A DNA stretch of 64,000 nt, taken from positions 1 to 64,000 of the forward strand of contig CACZPU010000037.1 in the NCBI GenBank assembly GCA_902783165.1. Direction: 5' to 3'. The position numbers and the translations under genes are program-made. Of this stretch, positions 46,676-55,674 are shown one piece after another; positions within the stretch are counted from its first letter, which is position 1, and every line of letters begins with the position of its first letter. The stretch is from an uncultured Prevotellaceae bacterium (lineage in GTDB: Bacteria; Bacteroidota; Bacteroidia; Bacteroidales; Bacteroidaceae). The notes under the pieces are model-generated. The model was not told the DNA's origin and searched no databases. It was given only the letters and a program-made list of their open reading frames with translations.

Positions 46676-48508
46676 GTGAAACGAAGATTATCATTCCTTT
46701 TGAAGACGTTGCTATGGACAGTGCTGGTTTTTATTGGTGCTAAAGTGTGGTTCATGCTTGCGTGCCGTGAAGGTCATATCTTTACAATGGCTGATGTGTG
46801 GCAAGTAATAATTCATGGTATCTCCCTTGATTTGTCTACAAGTCTTTATTTTCTTGTTCTTCCTTTTTTGCTGATTATTGTTAGTATATGGTGGCAGAGC
46901 AAATGGATGAGACGAGTACTTCAGGTTTATTTCTTATTGGTTAGTATCGCCTTTTCGCTTGCTTTTGTAGCAGATACGTGTCTTTATCCTTTTTGGCAAT
47001 TCAAGCTTGATGCCTCGTGCCTACAATATTTGGAAACACCAGATGAAGCAGCTGCCAGTGTTTCTAAAACTTATCTTTTTAAACAACTGATAATGGTGGT
47101 GTTTGTCACTGCTTTCATTTATTATGGTTATAGAAGTTTTTGTGTTTCCAAACAGACGAGATCTAGTAGAGGCAGGAGCATTTTGCCTAGAGTGATGGAA
47201 TGTGTTCTATATCTTTTATGCATTCCAATGATGGTTTTAGGAATCCGTGGAGGTGTGGATGAATCAACAACCAACATAGGTCAGGTTTATTATTCGCAGA
47301 ATCAGTTCTTGAATCATTCGGCTGTGAATCCTGTGTTTAGTTTCTTGTCATCTATTAGTAAGTCACGAAACTATATCATTCAATATGACTATTTTGATGA
47401 AGAAGAATGTGCCCAGCTTACTGATGGCATTTACACTGTAGAAAGTATAGGTTGCGATACACTCTTGAACAATCAACGTCCTAATATCTTGATCGTCATC
47501 ATGGAGAGTTGTGGAGGCCAATTTACTGAAATTGGTGGGCATCAGGAAATAACGCCACATCTGAATCAGTTAGCCAAGGAATCGGTTTATTTTACTCAAC
47601 TCTATGCAAACTCTTGGAGGACAGACAAGGGTACTGTCAGCATTCTCAGCGGTTATCCGGCTTTTCCAATTACTTCAGTTATGAAGATTCCAGAAAAGAG
47701 CCGCAAATTGCCTTCCATAGCCAAGAGTCTTCAGCAAGCAGGATATGATAACAGTTTTTATTATGGAGGTGACATCAACTTTACTAATATGCGGAGCTAT
47801 GTCATGTCTTCTGGCTATAAACAGTTGAAGTGGAAGAACGACTATAGCAGTGAGCAACAATCCACTGCAAAATGGGGAGTACGCGATGATATCATGGTAA
47901 ACACGCTTATTGATGATGTGAAAAACAGCCCCAATGACAAACCTTGGATGAAAACATGGCTGACTTTAAGTAGTCATGAGCCTTGGGATGTGCCAGCAAA
48001 GGAACTGGACAATCCTGTGTATAATGCATTCCATTATTTGGATAATTGTATAGATACACTAATTACACAGTTAAAACAGACACCACAATGGGATAATCTT
48101 CTTGTTATCATTCTGCCCGATCATGGTTATCGCTACGAGGGAATAAATGAAACAACTCGTCTCTATAATCATATCCCGATGATATGGACAGGAGGAGCCG
48201 TCAAATCGTCCTATCGTTTTACTAAGGTTTGTATGCAAAGCGATTTGGCTGCCACATTATTGGGGCAAATGCAATTGCCACACGAAGAATTTACTTTCAG
48301 TCGTGATGTCCTTAGTAAGACATACATTCGTCCAATGGCATTCCACACTTATGTGAATGGAATGGCAGTTATTGACAGCTGTGGCTTTATGTCCTACGAT
48401 TTGGATGCCAAGAAAATCATTGCATCGGAGGGGAAAGACACTTTAGGTCTGCTCAAATTGGGAAGGGCATTGCTACAACTGTCATCTCATGATTTGATCA
48501 GTCGATAA
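46676..48508 (+). CDS. LtaS-like sulfatase-fold membrane enzyme (first copy)
   Basis: This 610-residue protein has about five N-terminal membrane helices (up to residue ~200) and a C-terminal periplasmic alkaline-phosphatase/sulfatase fold. It resembles lipoteichoic acid synthase and phosphoglycerol or phosphoethanolamine transferases. Metal and nucleophile residues are in VIMESCGGQF, NSWRTDKGTVS (Thr nucleophile) and LPDHGYRYEG. The GTG at 46676 is the start (MKRRLSFLLK). The likely job is moving a phospho-alcohol group from a phospholipid onto a surface glycan or lipid A. It follows the exporter by 12 nt. Confidence 0.83.
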   Translation: MKRRLSFLLKTLLWTVLVFIGAKVWFMLACREGHIFTMADVWQVIIHGISLDLSTSLYFLVLPFLLIIVSIWWQSKWMRRVLQVYFLLVSIAFSLAFVADTCLYPFWQFKLDASCLQYLETPDEAAASVSKTYLFKQLIMVVFVTAFIYYGYRSFCVSKQTRSSRGRSILPRVMECVLYLLCIPMMVLGIRGGVDESTTNIGQVYYSQNQFLNHSAVNPVFSFLSSISKSRNYIIQYDYFDEEECAQLTDGIYTVESIGCDTLLNNQRPNILIVIMESCGGQFTEIGGHQEITPHLNQLAKESVYFTQLYANSWRTDKGTVSILSGYPAFPITSVMKIPEKSRKLPSIAKSLQQAGYDNSFYYGGDINFTNMRSYVMSSGYKQLKWKNDYSSEQQSTAKWGVRDDIMVNTLIDDVKNSPNDKPWMKTWLTLSSHEPWDVPAKELDNPVYNAFHYLDNCIDTLITQLKQTPQWDNLLVIILPDHGYRYEGINETTRLYNHIPMIWTGGAVKSSYRFTKVCMQSDLAATLLGQMQLPHEEFTFSRDVLSKTYIRPMAFHTYVNGMAVIDSCGFMSYDLDAKKIIASEGKDTLGLLKLGRALLQLSSHDLISR

Positions 48509-48553
48509 CGGTTTTGCATTTATTGCTAAATAATTCTAAATATTCGGAAATCA

Positions 48554-50392
48554 TTATTTTTTGAAGAACCTGTTCAAATCATCAATAACACGTTCAAACT
48601 GTTTGGGATTGATGTGATAATTGTCTATGGGATTCATGTTCGAGTCTGTCACCTCAATCCAACCGGCTCCTTCTTTTGTTAAGATAGTATCTTTCTTTAA
48701 TAAGAAGGCATATCGGAGTTCATTGCCAACAAAATGCCATAAACGTGGAGTGGAATCGTTTAGATGAAGACCTACGCAATAGTCTCTCATTGGATTGGTT
48801 ACACCAAGATAATCTTTCATCAATGTCGGGACAAAATCGTAATGAGTTGTACGGTGAGAGTATCGTTTGGCAATATTGTTTCCAGGAGTATGTACAATCA
48901 AAGGAACACCTATTTGGTATTGTGAGAAATTACTGCTATGACCCCAATAGTTCTTGTGGTTCTCATTAAACTCCTGGCCATGGTCGCCAGTAATGATAAT
49001 CAATGAGTTGTCGTAAAGATTGCTCGCCTTTAGTTGTTCAATGATTTGTCCCACAAAGCGATCAGTGGCAAAACATAGGTTCATATATAAATTCCAAAAA
49101 GGCTCCACTGGTGTATCATTATTAAGTGAAGCATAATCGGCGTAATCCCAAGCGGGCTTGAAATATTTCGGCTTGTTTGGCGGATAGGTCAAGCCATGAG
49201 GCATATCGAAGAACACAAAAGCAAAGAATGGCTTTTGGTTTCTTGCGAGTTTAGGAATATCTCTTACGAAATCTGATGCAATCACACTATCGCGTTGATA
49301 AGGTGAATTTCCTGGAGTATCTGTTCGTAGGTTGGGGACGTGTTGGAAAAGCACTTTAGAGAAAGGTGGTGACTTTAATGTGGCACTCGGATATGCTTTG
49401 AATATATATCCTTGATCTAACAATTGGTCAATCAGCAATGGACTGGTATGGCTGGCTTGGAAAGCTGGCCAGTAATATGGCTGAAGGCCTGTGAAGATGC
49501 CAAAGACGGAATAGCGAGTACCATTGCTGCAACTTATATGATTGTCATAGAAAAGTTCTTCTTGTGACATTTTCCATAAATATGGCATTCCCGTTTTTGA
49601 CAATGCACGTTTGTTCCATGAATCAATAAGTATGAAGATGATGTTTGTCTTGGTCGTGTCACTTCTTTCTATCGAGATGGGCTGTAGTGGATATTTCAAA
49701 TCGCTTCCAGACAAACTGGCCTCAGTTTCCAGTGCTTGATGCTCGAAGCCCATCTTGGTTAATAAAGAATTGGCCGAAACCGGGAAATAGTATGGAATCA
49801 ATCTCGATGTGAGCAAGATAGAAGGCTTCACAACAAATGCACCGTATATATGTATACCATTGGCTAGTAGAAACATTGTCAAAAACAAGGTAACTGCCCA
49901 CCGACCGTGTTGTTTTTTCCATTTTTTCACCACACGCCCTGCAATGAACCAAAGAAAAATGCAAACAGCGATAATCAAGAACAATAGCAATCCTTCTTGA
50001 AAATATAGAGTTCCGTCGAATTGGAAGATGTCTGTAGGATTGGGTCCTGTCAGCATGTTCAATATGAATCCGTTGATATGAAAGCGGTATATCTTGTAAA
50101 CTTGCATATTTAAGACACAAACCGATGCAAGCATAGACACTGAACTAATAAAGAGTATGGTCGCCAATTTTATTTGGCGCAATAAGACCCACGGAAGAAA
50201 AAAGACAAGAAACAAAGCGAGTACAAGCAAGGCTGCGTGTGAAAGGCAAGATGTGATAAAGAATAGCCAGCCCCAGCCGTCAATTCTGCTGATGATAGAG
50301 TCCCCTTGTATATAAAACATGAAAAGTCCACTTATCAAGAGCGAAGCTAACAAGTAGAATATAAAACCTTTCTTTAGAAAATCCTTAATCAT
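48554..50392 (-). CDS. YejM/PbgA-like membrane sulfatase-fold protein
   Basis: This 612-residue protein has five N-terminal helices and a sulfatase fold. It resembles E. coli YejM (PbgA/LapC), which senses periplasmic LPS and controls LpxC turnover, rather than the LtaS type. The stretch SLIIITGDHGQEFNENHKNYWGHSSNFS is close to YejM. A nucleophile region CSNGTRYSVFGIFTG is present, so an enzymatic role is not excluded. It runs opposite to the two LtaS-like genes that flank it, and its start codon is 5 nt from a TACCTTTG element. LpxC is not in the window. Confidence 0.75.
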   Translation of the reverse strand: MIKDFLKKGFIFYLLASLLISGLFMFYIQGDSIISRIDGWGWLFFITSCLSHAALLVLALFLVFFLPWVLLRQIKLATILFISSVSMLASVCVLNMQVYKIYRFHINGFILNMLTGPNPTDIFQFDGTLYFQEGLLLFLIIAVCIFLWFIAGRVVKKWKKQHGRWAVTLFLTMFLLANGIHIYGAFVVKPSILLTSRLIPYYFPVSANSLLTKMGFEHQALETEASLSGSDLKYPLQPISIERSDTTKTNIIFILIDSWNKRALSKTGMPYLWKMSQEELFYDNHISCSNGTRYSVFGIFTGLQPYYWPAFQASHTSPLLIDQLLDQGYIFKAYPSATLKSPPFSKVLFQHVPNLRTDTPGNSPYQRDSVIASDFVRDIPKLARNQKPFFAFVFFDMPHGLTYPPNKPKYFKPAWDYADYASLNNDTPVEPFWNLYMNLCFATDRFVGQIIEQLKASNLYDNSLIIITGDHGQEFNENHKNYWGHSSNFSQYQIGVPLIVHTPGNNIAKRYSHRTTHYDFVPTLMKDYLGVTNPMRDYCVGLHLNDSTPRLWHFVGNELRYAFLLKKDTILTKEGAGWIEVTDSNMNPIDNYHINPKQFERVIDDLNRFFKK

Positions 50393-50397
50393 GTTTG

Positions 50398-50405
50398 CAA
50401 AGGTA
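50398..50405 (-). promoter_or_regulatory. -7 element 5 nt before the YejM-like start
   Basis: The minus strand reads TACCTTTG then CAAAC then ATG (50392). The -33 half is not recognisable. It is back to back with the element at 50448-50455. Confidence 0.55.
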
Positions 50406-50447
50406 TAAAAAAAAAACGATTAAGCTTATGAATTAATATTTATTTTG

Positions 50448-50455
50448 TACCTTTG
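50448..50455 (+). promoter_or_regulatory. -7 element 8 nt before the second LtaS-like start
   Basis: TACCTTTG is followed by eight bases and the ATG at 50464. A GTG at 50455 in the same frame overlaps the promoter element and cannot be the start if this promoter is used. Confidence 0.55.
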
Positions 50456-50463
50456 TGCCTGAT

Positions 50464-52365
50464 ATGAAGAAACCTGGCATACCTCAGTTGGCAGTTCTAT
50501 CGAACTTGTTTCTTGTCTATTTGGTTTATCAGATAGCACGTTTGGAGTATTTCTTTGAAAACACGGAGTATCTCAGCTATTCATTTGATATTTTTAAGGG
50601 AGGTTTGTTGTTCGACACCTCTGCCATTTTTTATACCAATTCTCTTTGCATCTTGTTGATGCTGATACCTGTTGCCAACAAAGGATACCAACAAGTATGC
50701 AAATGGTTGTTTCTTGTTATTAATGGTGTGGCACTTGCTGTTAATCTTGCCGATTCAGTTTATTTCCAATATACGATGCGGCGAACAACAACCACTGTTT
50801 TTGGGGAGTTCTCCAATGAAAACAATCTTGGAAGTATTATTGGAACGGAGTTCTTGAACCATTTCTATCTCGTTCTGTTTTTTTGTGTGTTGATGTATGC
50901 ACTTTGGCGTCTGTATATGATACCAAAGTATGAAAGTGCTCGAAATCGTTCTGCATTCCGGAAACAATGTTTTGGTAGTTTGGCTGGCCTTGTTCTTTTT
51001 ATTCCACTATGTATTGCAGGCATAAGAGGAGGCTTTACCACAGCCGTTCGCCCCATCACTGTTTCGAATGCCAATCAGTATGCCAAGCGCCCAACCGATG
51101 CTGCTCTCGTGCTAAATACACCATTCTCGCTTATTCGAACCATTGGTAAGAGTGTGTTTGTCGTGCCATCTTATTTTAGTGATGAGCAAGAAATGGAGAG
51201 TGTCTATACCCCCATTCATAAAAGCAAGGTCGATACTCTTACCAAGAAGAATGTTGTTGTGTTGATTGTGGAAAGTTTCGGGCGCGAATACATAGGAGCA
51301 TTGAACCATGACCTTGAAGGTGGAAATTATAAAGGATATACCCCATGTGTCGATTCCCTAATAGCTCGGAGCACCACCTATAAGTATAGTTTTTGCAATG
51401 GGCGCAAAAGCATTGATGGCATGCCAAGTATCTTGTCGAGCATTCCCATGTTCTTGGAGCCATTCTTCTTGACACCGGCATCTATGAACGATTACACTGG
51501 TCTTGCTGGTATACTTTCTGCCGAAGGTTATGAAACGGCTTTCTTCCACGGTGCCCAAAATGGTTCTATGGGCTTTCAAGCATTTGCCCAGAAAACAGGC
51601 TTTAAGCATTATTATGGCCGTACAGAATATGAATCAGCGAAAGGAAAAGACGATTTCGATGGCACATGGGCTATCTGGGACGAACCTTTTATGCAATACT
51701 ATGTTGAGGAAATGTCAAAGATGAAGGAGCCGTTCATGACTGCTCTTTTCACCGCATCGAGTCATCATCCTTTTGTGATACCCGAGCAATACTACGGCAA
51801 GTTCCCCAAAGGAACACTGCCTATTCATCAGTGCATTGGCTATACCGATATGTCCATCGGGCACTTTTTCGAATCGGCAAGCAAGCAGCCTTGGTTTAAC
51901 AATACTATTTTTGTGCTTACCAGCGACCACACCAACCAAAGCGACCACGTAGAATTTCAAAGCGACATAGGTGGATTTTGTTCACCGATTATTATCTTTG
52001 ATCCTTCTACAGAGGGGAAAATGGAGGACAAGATAGCTCAGCAGATTGATATATTGCCGACAGTTCTTGGAATGCTCGGTTATTCTAAAACCTATTTCGG
52101 CTTCGGTATCGACTTGATGAATACTCCTAGGGAGGAAACCTGGGCGGTAAACTATCTAAATGGTGTCTACCAATATGTGAAATATGATTATGTGTTGCAA
52201 TTCGATGGGCAGAAAGTTACTGCAGTCTATTCGTTAGATGACCGTCTGATGAAGAACGATTTGAAAGGGAAGGTAAAGGAGCAGGCGCAAATGGAGCGTG
52301 AGCTCAAAGCCATCATCCAGCAATATATGGAGCGAATGACGCAGAACCGCATGATGCCAAAGTAG
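50464..52365 (+). CDS. LtaS-like sulfatase-fold membrane enzyme (second copy)
   Basis: This protein of about 633 residues (MKKPGIPQLAVLSN) has five N-terminal membrane helices followed by an LtaS-type catalytic domain. Ligand residues are in VLIVESFGREYIG, NGRKSIDGMPSIL (Ser in place of the usual Thr nucleophile), FFHGAQNGSMGF and VLTSDHTNQ. It is related to, but clearly distinct from, the copy at 46676, so the two probably handle different acceptors. It ends at a strong bidirectional hairpin (52397-52432) and converges on the acyltransferase gene. Confidence 0.83.
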   Translation: MKKPGIPQLAVLSNLFLVYLVYQIARLEYFFENTEYLSYSFDIFKGGLLFDTSAIFYTNSLCILLMLIPVANKGYQQVCKWLFLVINGVALAVNLADSVYFQYTMRRTTTTVFGEFSNENNLGSIIGTEFLNHFYLVLFFCVLMYALWRLYMIPKYESARNRSAFRKQCFGSLAGLVLFIPLCIAGIRGGFTTAVRPITVSNANQYAKRPTDAALVLNTPFSLIRTIGKSVFVVPSYFSDEQEMESVYTPIHKSKVDTLTKKNVVVLIVESFGREYIGALNHDLEGGNYKGYTPCVDSLIARSTTYKYSFCNGRKSIDGMPSILSSIPMFLEPFFLTPASMNDYTGLAGILSAEGYETAFFHGAQNGSMGFQAFAQKTGFKHYYGRTEYESAKGKDDFDGTWAIWDEPFMQYYVEEMSKMKEPFMTALFTASSHHPFVIPEQYYGKFPKGTLPIHQCIGYTDMSIGHFFESASKQPWFNNTIFVLTSDHTNQSDHVEFQSDIGGFCSPIIIFDPSTEGKMEDKIAQQIDILPTVLGMLGYSKTYFGFGIDLMNTPREETWAVNYLNGVYQYVKYDYVLQFDGQKVTAVYSLDDRLMKNDLKGKVKEQAQMERELKAIIQQYMERMTQNRMMPK

Positions 52366-52396
52366 ACATAAAAGGACAAAGACAGAAATATTAAAC

Positions 52397-52432
52397 TTTA
52401 AAGAGGGTGTGTCTGTGCACACCCTCTTTAAA
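52397..52432. terminator. Strong bidirectional terminator hairpin
   Basis: The arms 52397-52411 and 52418-52432 pair perfectly over 15 bp, with the central part GAGGGTGTG / CACACCCTC and a 6-nt loop. AAA and TTT at the base provide T-rich tails in both directions. It serves the convergent LtaS-like gene (plus) and acyltransferase gene (minus). Confidence 0.88.
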
Positions 52433-52473
52433 ATACTTATAATTGTTGCAATATGAAACTCTTTTTCTAAAAC

Positions 52474-53457
52474 TTATTCTTGTTTTCGTTTCTTTTTCCG
52501 TTCTTCTAGTTTGTGCAGGCGATAGGCCTCTTCACCTTTGGGGACAACCTTACCATTAACAATTTCAAATTTTTCATTGAACTCCGCACGTCCCCTCTTC
52601 CATCGGTTGTGGCTCCAAAGCCAGAACTCGGGGTCACGGCGGATGGTCTCTTCGAGCATCTGGAAATAGCGAGTGGTTAATTCATACTCGGGCAAAGTCC
52701 TGGGCTCACGAGTCATCAGTTTGAATTCTGCTTCGTAATATCCTCTGCGTAAACGATGGATATCGACATAAAATACGGCGTGGTTAACTTTGCGCACGAT
52801 GCGTTCTGTTCCCGTCAAAACAGGGGTGTCGTGATGAAGGAAGTCGCACCAGTGATGAATGTTTCGCCAATGGGGCACTTGGTCGCTTATATAACCGATG
52901 ACAATTGGCTGATTTTCTTTATGATAGTGTAGAATGACACGAAGTGTGTCGTTCATGGGAATGCAGTAAGCACCCATACGCTGGCGAATCTTTAGGAACA
53001 GCTGGTCGAAAATTTTATTCTCCAAAGGATGGTAAATTTGTCCGCATACAGCTTCAGACTTCAGCCATAAAGGTATGGAGGTAATCCACTCCCAATTGCA
53101 GTAATGGCCTAAATAAAGTGCACACGATTGCCCACACTGTATAGTTTCTTCAATCAGTTCCATGCCTTTGAAGGTCATTCGCTTCTTCAATTCCTTCTGG
53201 CTGATGGTCATCAGTTTAATGCTTTCCACAAAATAGTCGCAGAAATAATGATAATATCCGTGTTCTATTATCCGTATTTCATCAGCACTTTTCTCAGGAA
53301 ATGAACTGACAAGGTTCTTGTGCACTATTTTGTGTCTGTAGTGGAGAACGTGATACAAAAGAAGGAAAAGTACATCGGAAAAAAAATAGTGAATGCTCAA
53401 CGGTAGGAGCGAGAGCAGGTACCATATTGGGTAAATAAGATAATAGAGTATCTTCAT
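52474..53457 (-). CDS. LpxL/HtrB-family lipid A acyltransferase
   Basis: This protein of about 327 residues adds a secondary acyl chain to lipid A or a related lipid. The H-x4-D/E catalytic motif is LGHYCNWEWI near residue 118, and an N-terminal hydrophobic helix (YYLIYPIWYLLSLLP) anchors it. The PEFWLWSHNRWKRGR motif near residue 290 is typical. I start at 53457 because the promoter at 53478-53509 lies inside the 17-codon upstream extension. The lysine- and arginine-rich tail KLEERKKKRKQE is unusual. The gene diverges from the GT10-type gene. Confidence 0.87.
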   Translation of the reverse strand: MKILYYLIYPIWYLLSLLPLSIHYFFSDVLFLLLYHVLHYRHKIVHKNLVSSFPEKSADEIRIIEHGYYHYFCDYFVESIKLMTISQKELKKRMTFKGMELIEETIQCGQSCALYLGHYCNWEWITSIPLWLKSEAVCGQIYHPLENKIFDQLFLKIRQRMGAYCIPMNDTLRVILHYHKENQPIVIGYISDQVPHWRNIHHWCDFLHHDTPVLTGTERIVRKVNHAVFYVDIHRLRRGYYEAEFKLMTREPRTLPEYELTTRYFQMLEETIRRDPEFWLWSHNRWKRGRAEFNEKFEIVNGKVVPKGEEAYRLHKLEERKKKRKQE

Positions 53458-53477
53458 TCTTCGTGAAATTTCTTTGG

Positions 53478-53509
53478 CAAAGATAGGTAATTCGTGGCGA
53501 ACACACAAA
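53478..53509 (-). promoter_or_regulatory. Promoter for the acyltransferase gene
   Basis: On the minus strand TTTG (53506-53509), 20 bp and TATCTTTG (53478-53485) lie 20 nt before the ATG at 53457. It is a near-perfect match to the consensus and fixes the start codon. Confidence 0.82.
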
Positions 53510-53547
53510 TTATTACGAAGAAACTTGCCCGTTTAACTGGAAATATG

Positions 53548-53555
53548 TACTTTTG
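53548..53555 (+). promoter_or_regulatory. -7 element 4 nt before the GT10-type start
   Basis: TACTTTTG is followed by CAAT and then the ATG at 53560. A CTTG at 53524-53527 lies 20 bp upstream as a weak -33 half. Longer frames from 53494 or 53545 begin upstream of the promoter element. Confidence 0.55.
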
Positions 53556-53559
53556 CAAT

Positions 53560-54606
53560 ATGTACAGAATTAGATTCATGCCCTATCGTGAAGACTTGGC
53601 AACCATCATGCACAGGCAGACTCCTGGGCATTGTCTGCGTTCGCAAAACGGTCGCTATGAATTCTGCCTTGACGATTCGTTGGAAGAGGCAGACTTTTGG
53701 GTGGTGCAGGGCAAGGGAGTCCGCGAACCCCAAACATGTAGGGTGGCTCCCGAAAATACCATCCTTCTTACTACCGAGCCTCGTTCTGTACTAGTCTATC
53801 CACAGCAATATATCGACCAATTCGGATTGCTTGTCACTTGCCAGGAACATACATCGCATCCCAATATGAAGTTAGGGCCTGCTATTCTGCCGTGGTTTGT
53901 CGGTTACAAGCCAGATGGCAAAGGTGGCTGCGATTATTCACTCGATTACGATTCACTGAATCGCCCTTCTAATCCCAATGACAAGACAAAGTTGTTGTCA
54001 GTTATTACCAGCAATAAGGCTTTTACGCAGGGACACCTGGATCGTATCAAGTTTGTTGAAAAACTAAAGGCACATTTTGGAGAAAGGATTGACATTTTTG
54101 GGCGTGGTTTCCGGTCCTTCGAAGACAAGTGGGATGTTCTGCGTCCATATAAATATCATATATCCATTGAGAATTCCTCTCAGCAATACTATTGGACAGA
54201 GAAGATTAGCGATTGTTACCTGGCCGAGTCTTTCCCTTTCTACTATGGCTGTACCAATCTTAGTGACTATTTCAGTCGCGATTCGTTTGTGCCCATTGAC
54301 ATTCACAACCCCGAGCAATCTATTGATACGATAGAGCGAGTTATTAGCAGCAATCGTTTTGAGAAGGCTGCTGATATTTTGCGTGAGATGAAACAAAAGG
54401 TGTTGGGTGAATATAATATGTTTGAATATGTTGCCCGGTTATGCGACCAAATGAATCCCAACGCACCTAAGCGGCAGGTTACTATTCTGCCTTGCAAGTC
54501 AGGAATGAATTTTCACAATTTTGTGAACTACACATTCTTTCACAACTATTACAAACTGAAAACCCAACTACACTATCTCATCAGTGGAAACAAACTATCT
54601 TTTTGA
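53560..54606 (+). CDS. GT10-type alpha-fucosyltransferase
   Basis: This protein of about 348 residues (MYRIRFMPYRED) carries the conserved GT10 acceptor/donor region in the middle: IDIFGRGFR, then YKYHISIENSSQQYYWTEKI, then DCYLAESFPFYYGCTNLSDYF, near residues 190-245. The ENS and EK residues in this block bind GDP-fucose in known members. It would add fucose to a surface glycan such as LPS. Its 3' end overlaps the convergent CDP-glycerol-type gene by 12 nt. Confidence 0.78.
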   Translation: MYRIRFMPYREDLATIMHRQTPGHCLRSQNGRYEFCLDDSLEEADFWVVQGKGVREPQTCRVAPENTILLTTEPRSVLVYPQQYIDQFGLLVTCQEHTSHPNMKLGPAILPWFVGYKPDGKGGCDYSLDYDSLNRPSNPNDKTKLLSVITSNKAFTQGHLDRIKFVEKLKAHFGERIDIFGRGFRSFEDKWDVLRPYKYHISIENSSQQYYWTEKISDCYLAESFPFYYGCTNLSDYFSRDSFVPIDIHNPEQSIDTIERVISSNRFEKAADILREMKQKVLGEYNMFEYVARLCDQMNPNAPKRQVTILPCKSGMNFHNFVNYTFFHNYYKLKTQLHYLISGNKLSF

Positions 54607-55647
54607 CACCCGTCCAAAGGTCTTGATGCTTGTGTATTTACGCCACAAGTTCAGTTTCCGATGGGTGGGGACTCCGTGACGTTGGATATAGTCTTTTACA
54701 CCATCGAGCATGCGGTGGGCGCATTGTCCATCGGTATAAGGGTCATAGTTCTGGATGATCCATTGTCGGCGGCTATCGAGCGCATCACTCTCAAAAACTT
54801 CATCATAGGCCTCCACCAATTGGGAGGTATCTTTAATGTCTTTCCAATAAGGGCTTTGGCTCACGGTGTCCAAAGTGATGACAGGCTTGTCAAGCAGTAG
54901 CATCTCGTAGATGGTTGACGATGTGTCGCTAATCATCACGTCAGCCATGAGCATATATTTCGTAACGGCAAAGTCGTCTTCAAAAACAATATGCTCATGG
55001 CTCTCGGCCAATTGGCGGTACTCGTCAACCCATGCTTGTTGAGTGAGTGGATGCAGTTTGATGAACAGCATAACCTGCCGTTGTTCCACCAATCGCACCA
55101 GCGCATCCTTGATTTTTGGCAACGAGGTGAGCCGCGGTGAGAATGTCGGTGCATACAGCACAATGTGTGTGCAGCCATGCTGGCGGAGCGTGTTTTGGCG
55201 TTCTTCGTCAAAATCATGCCGATGGGTGGCGATCCAATCTTGGCGTGTCCATCCGGTTTCCATCACCTCAAAGTCATCATATTGTTGTTGCAGTTTCTCA
55301 AACTCACGTGTAAAGTAAGGTCCCTGTGTCATGTAGATGTCAAAATAGTTGCGTATATGGAATTGGTCGCGCTTCTCGGCAGCATAGCCATGGAAGATGC
55401 TGCATTTCACACCGCTGAGATAGTATGGAACGATGTTTCCCGGTGCGAACACAGCATCGGGCATGAAGTTGTACGTTTCCTGAATGGAATAGGTCCATTT
55501 CACTGATTCTTTCAGCGGAAACTGTGGGATTTTCTTTTTGTGTACATACCACAAAACATCGTTACCACCCTCCCTGTCGGCCTCCTTTTGCAGTGGCAAT
55601 AGAATGTCAACGGCATATTTATTCTCACAAAACAGTAAAATTTTCAT
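54595..55647 (-). CDS. CDP-glycerol glycerophosphotransferase-family enzyme
   Basis: This 350-residue protein has the pattern of the TagB/TagF family, which builds glycerol- or ribitol-phosphate groups from CDP-activated alcohols. Landmarks are FHGYAAEKRDQF near residue 85 (proposed catalytic His), HIVLYAPTFSPR near residue 162, LFIKLHPLTQQAW near residue 200 and MISDTSSTIYEMLLLDKPVITLD near residue 240. It is a single catalytic domain without the lipid-binding helix pair of full TagF. Beside LtaS-like enzymes it suggests phosphoglycerol or similar decoration of a surface polymer. YbeY follows upstream on the same strand, 27 nt away. Confidence 0.8.
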   Translation of the reverse strand: MKILLFCENKYAVDILLPLQKEADREGGNDVLWYVHKKKIPQFPLKESVKWTYSIQETYNFMPDAVFAPGNIVPYYLSGVKCSIFHGYAAEKRDQFHIRNYFDIYMTQGPYFTREFEKLQQQYDDFEVMETGWTRQDWIATHRHDFDEERQNTLRQHGCTHIVLYAPTFSPRLTSLPKIKDALVRLVEQRQVMLFIKLHPLTQQAWVDEYRQLAESHEHIVFEDDFAVTKYMLMADVMISDTSSTIYEMLLLDKPVITLDTVSQSPYWKDIKDTSQLVEAYDEVFESDALDSRRQWIIQNYDPYTDGQCAHRMLDGVKDYIQRHGVPTHRKLNLWRKYTSIKTFGRVSKR

Positions 55648-55674
55648 TTCTTTGAAGCGTCTTTCTTCTTGAGT

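Noticed and set aside
55300..55312. TCACGTGT in the CDP-glycerol-type gene as a third parS
   Set aside because: Only the central CACGTG is shared; the outer TGTT and AACA are missing, so it is not a parS site.
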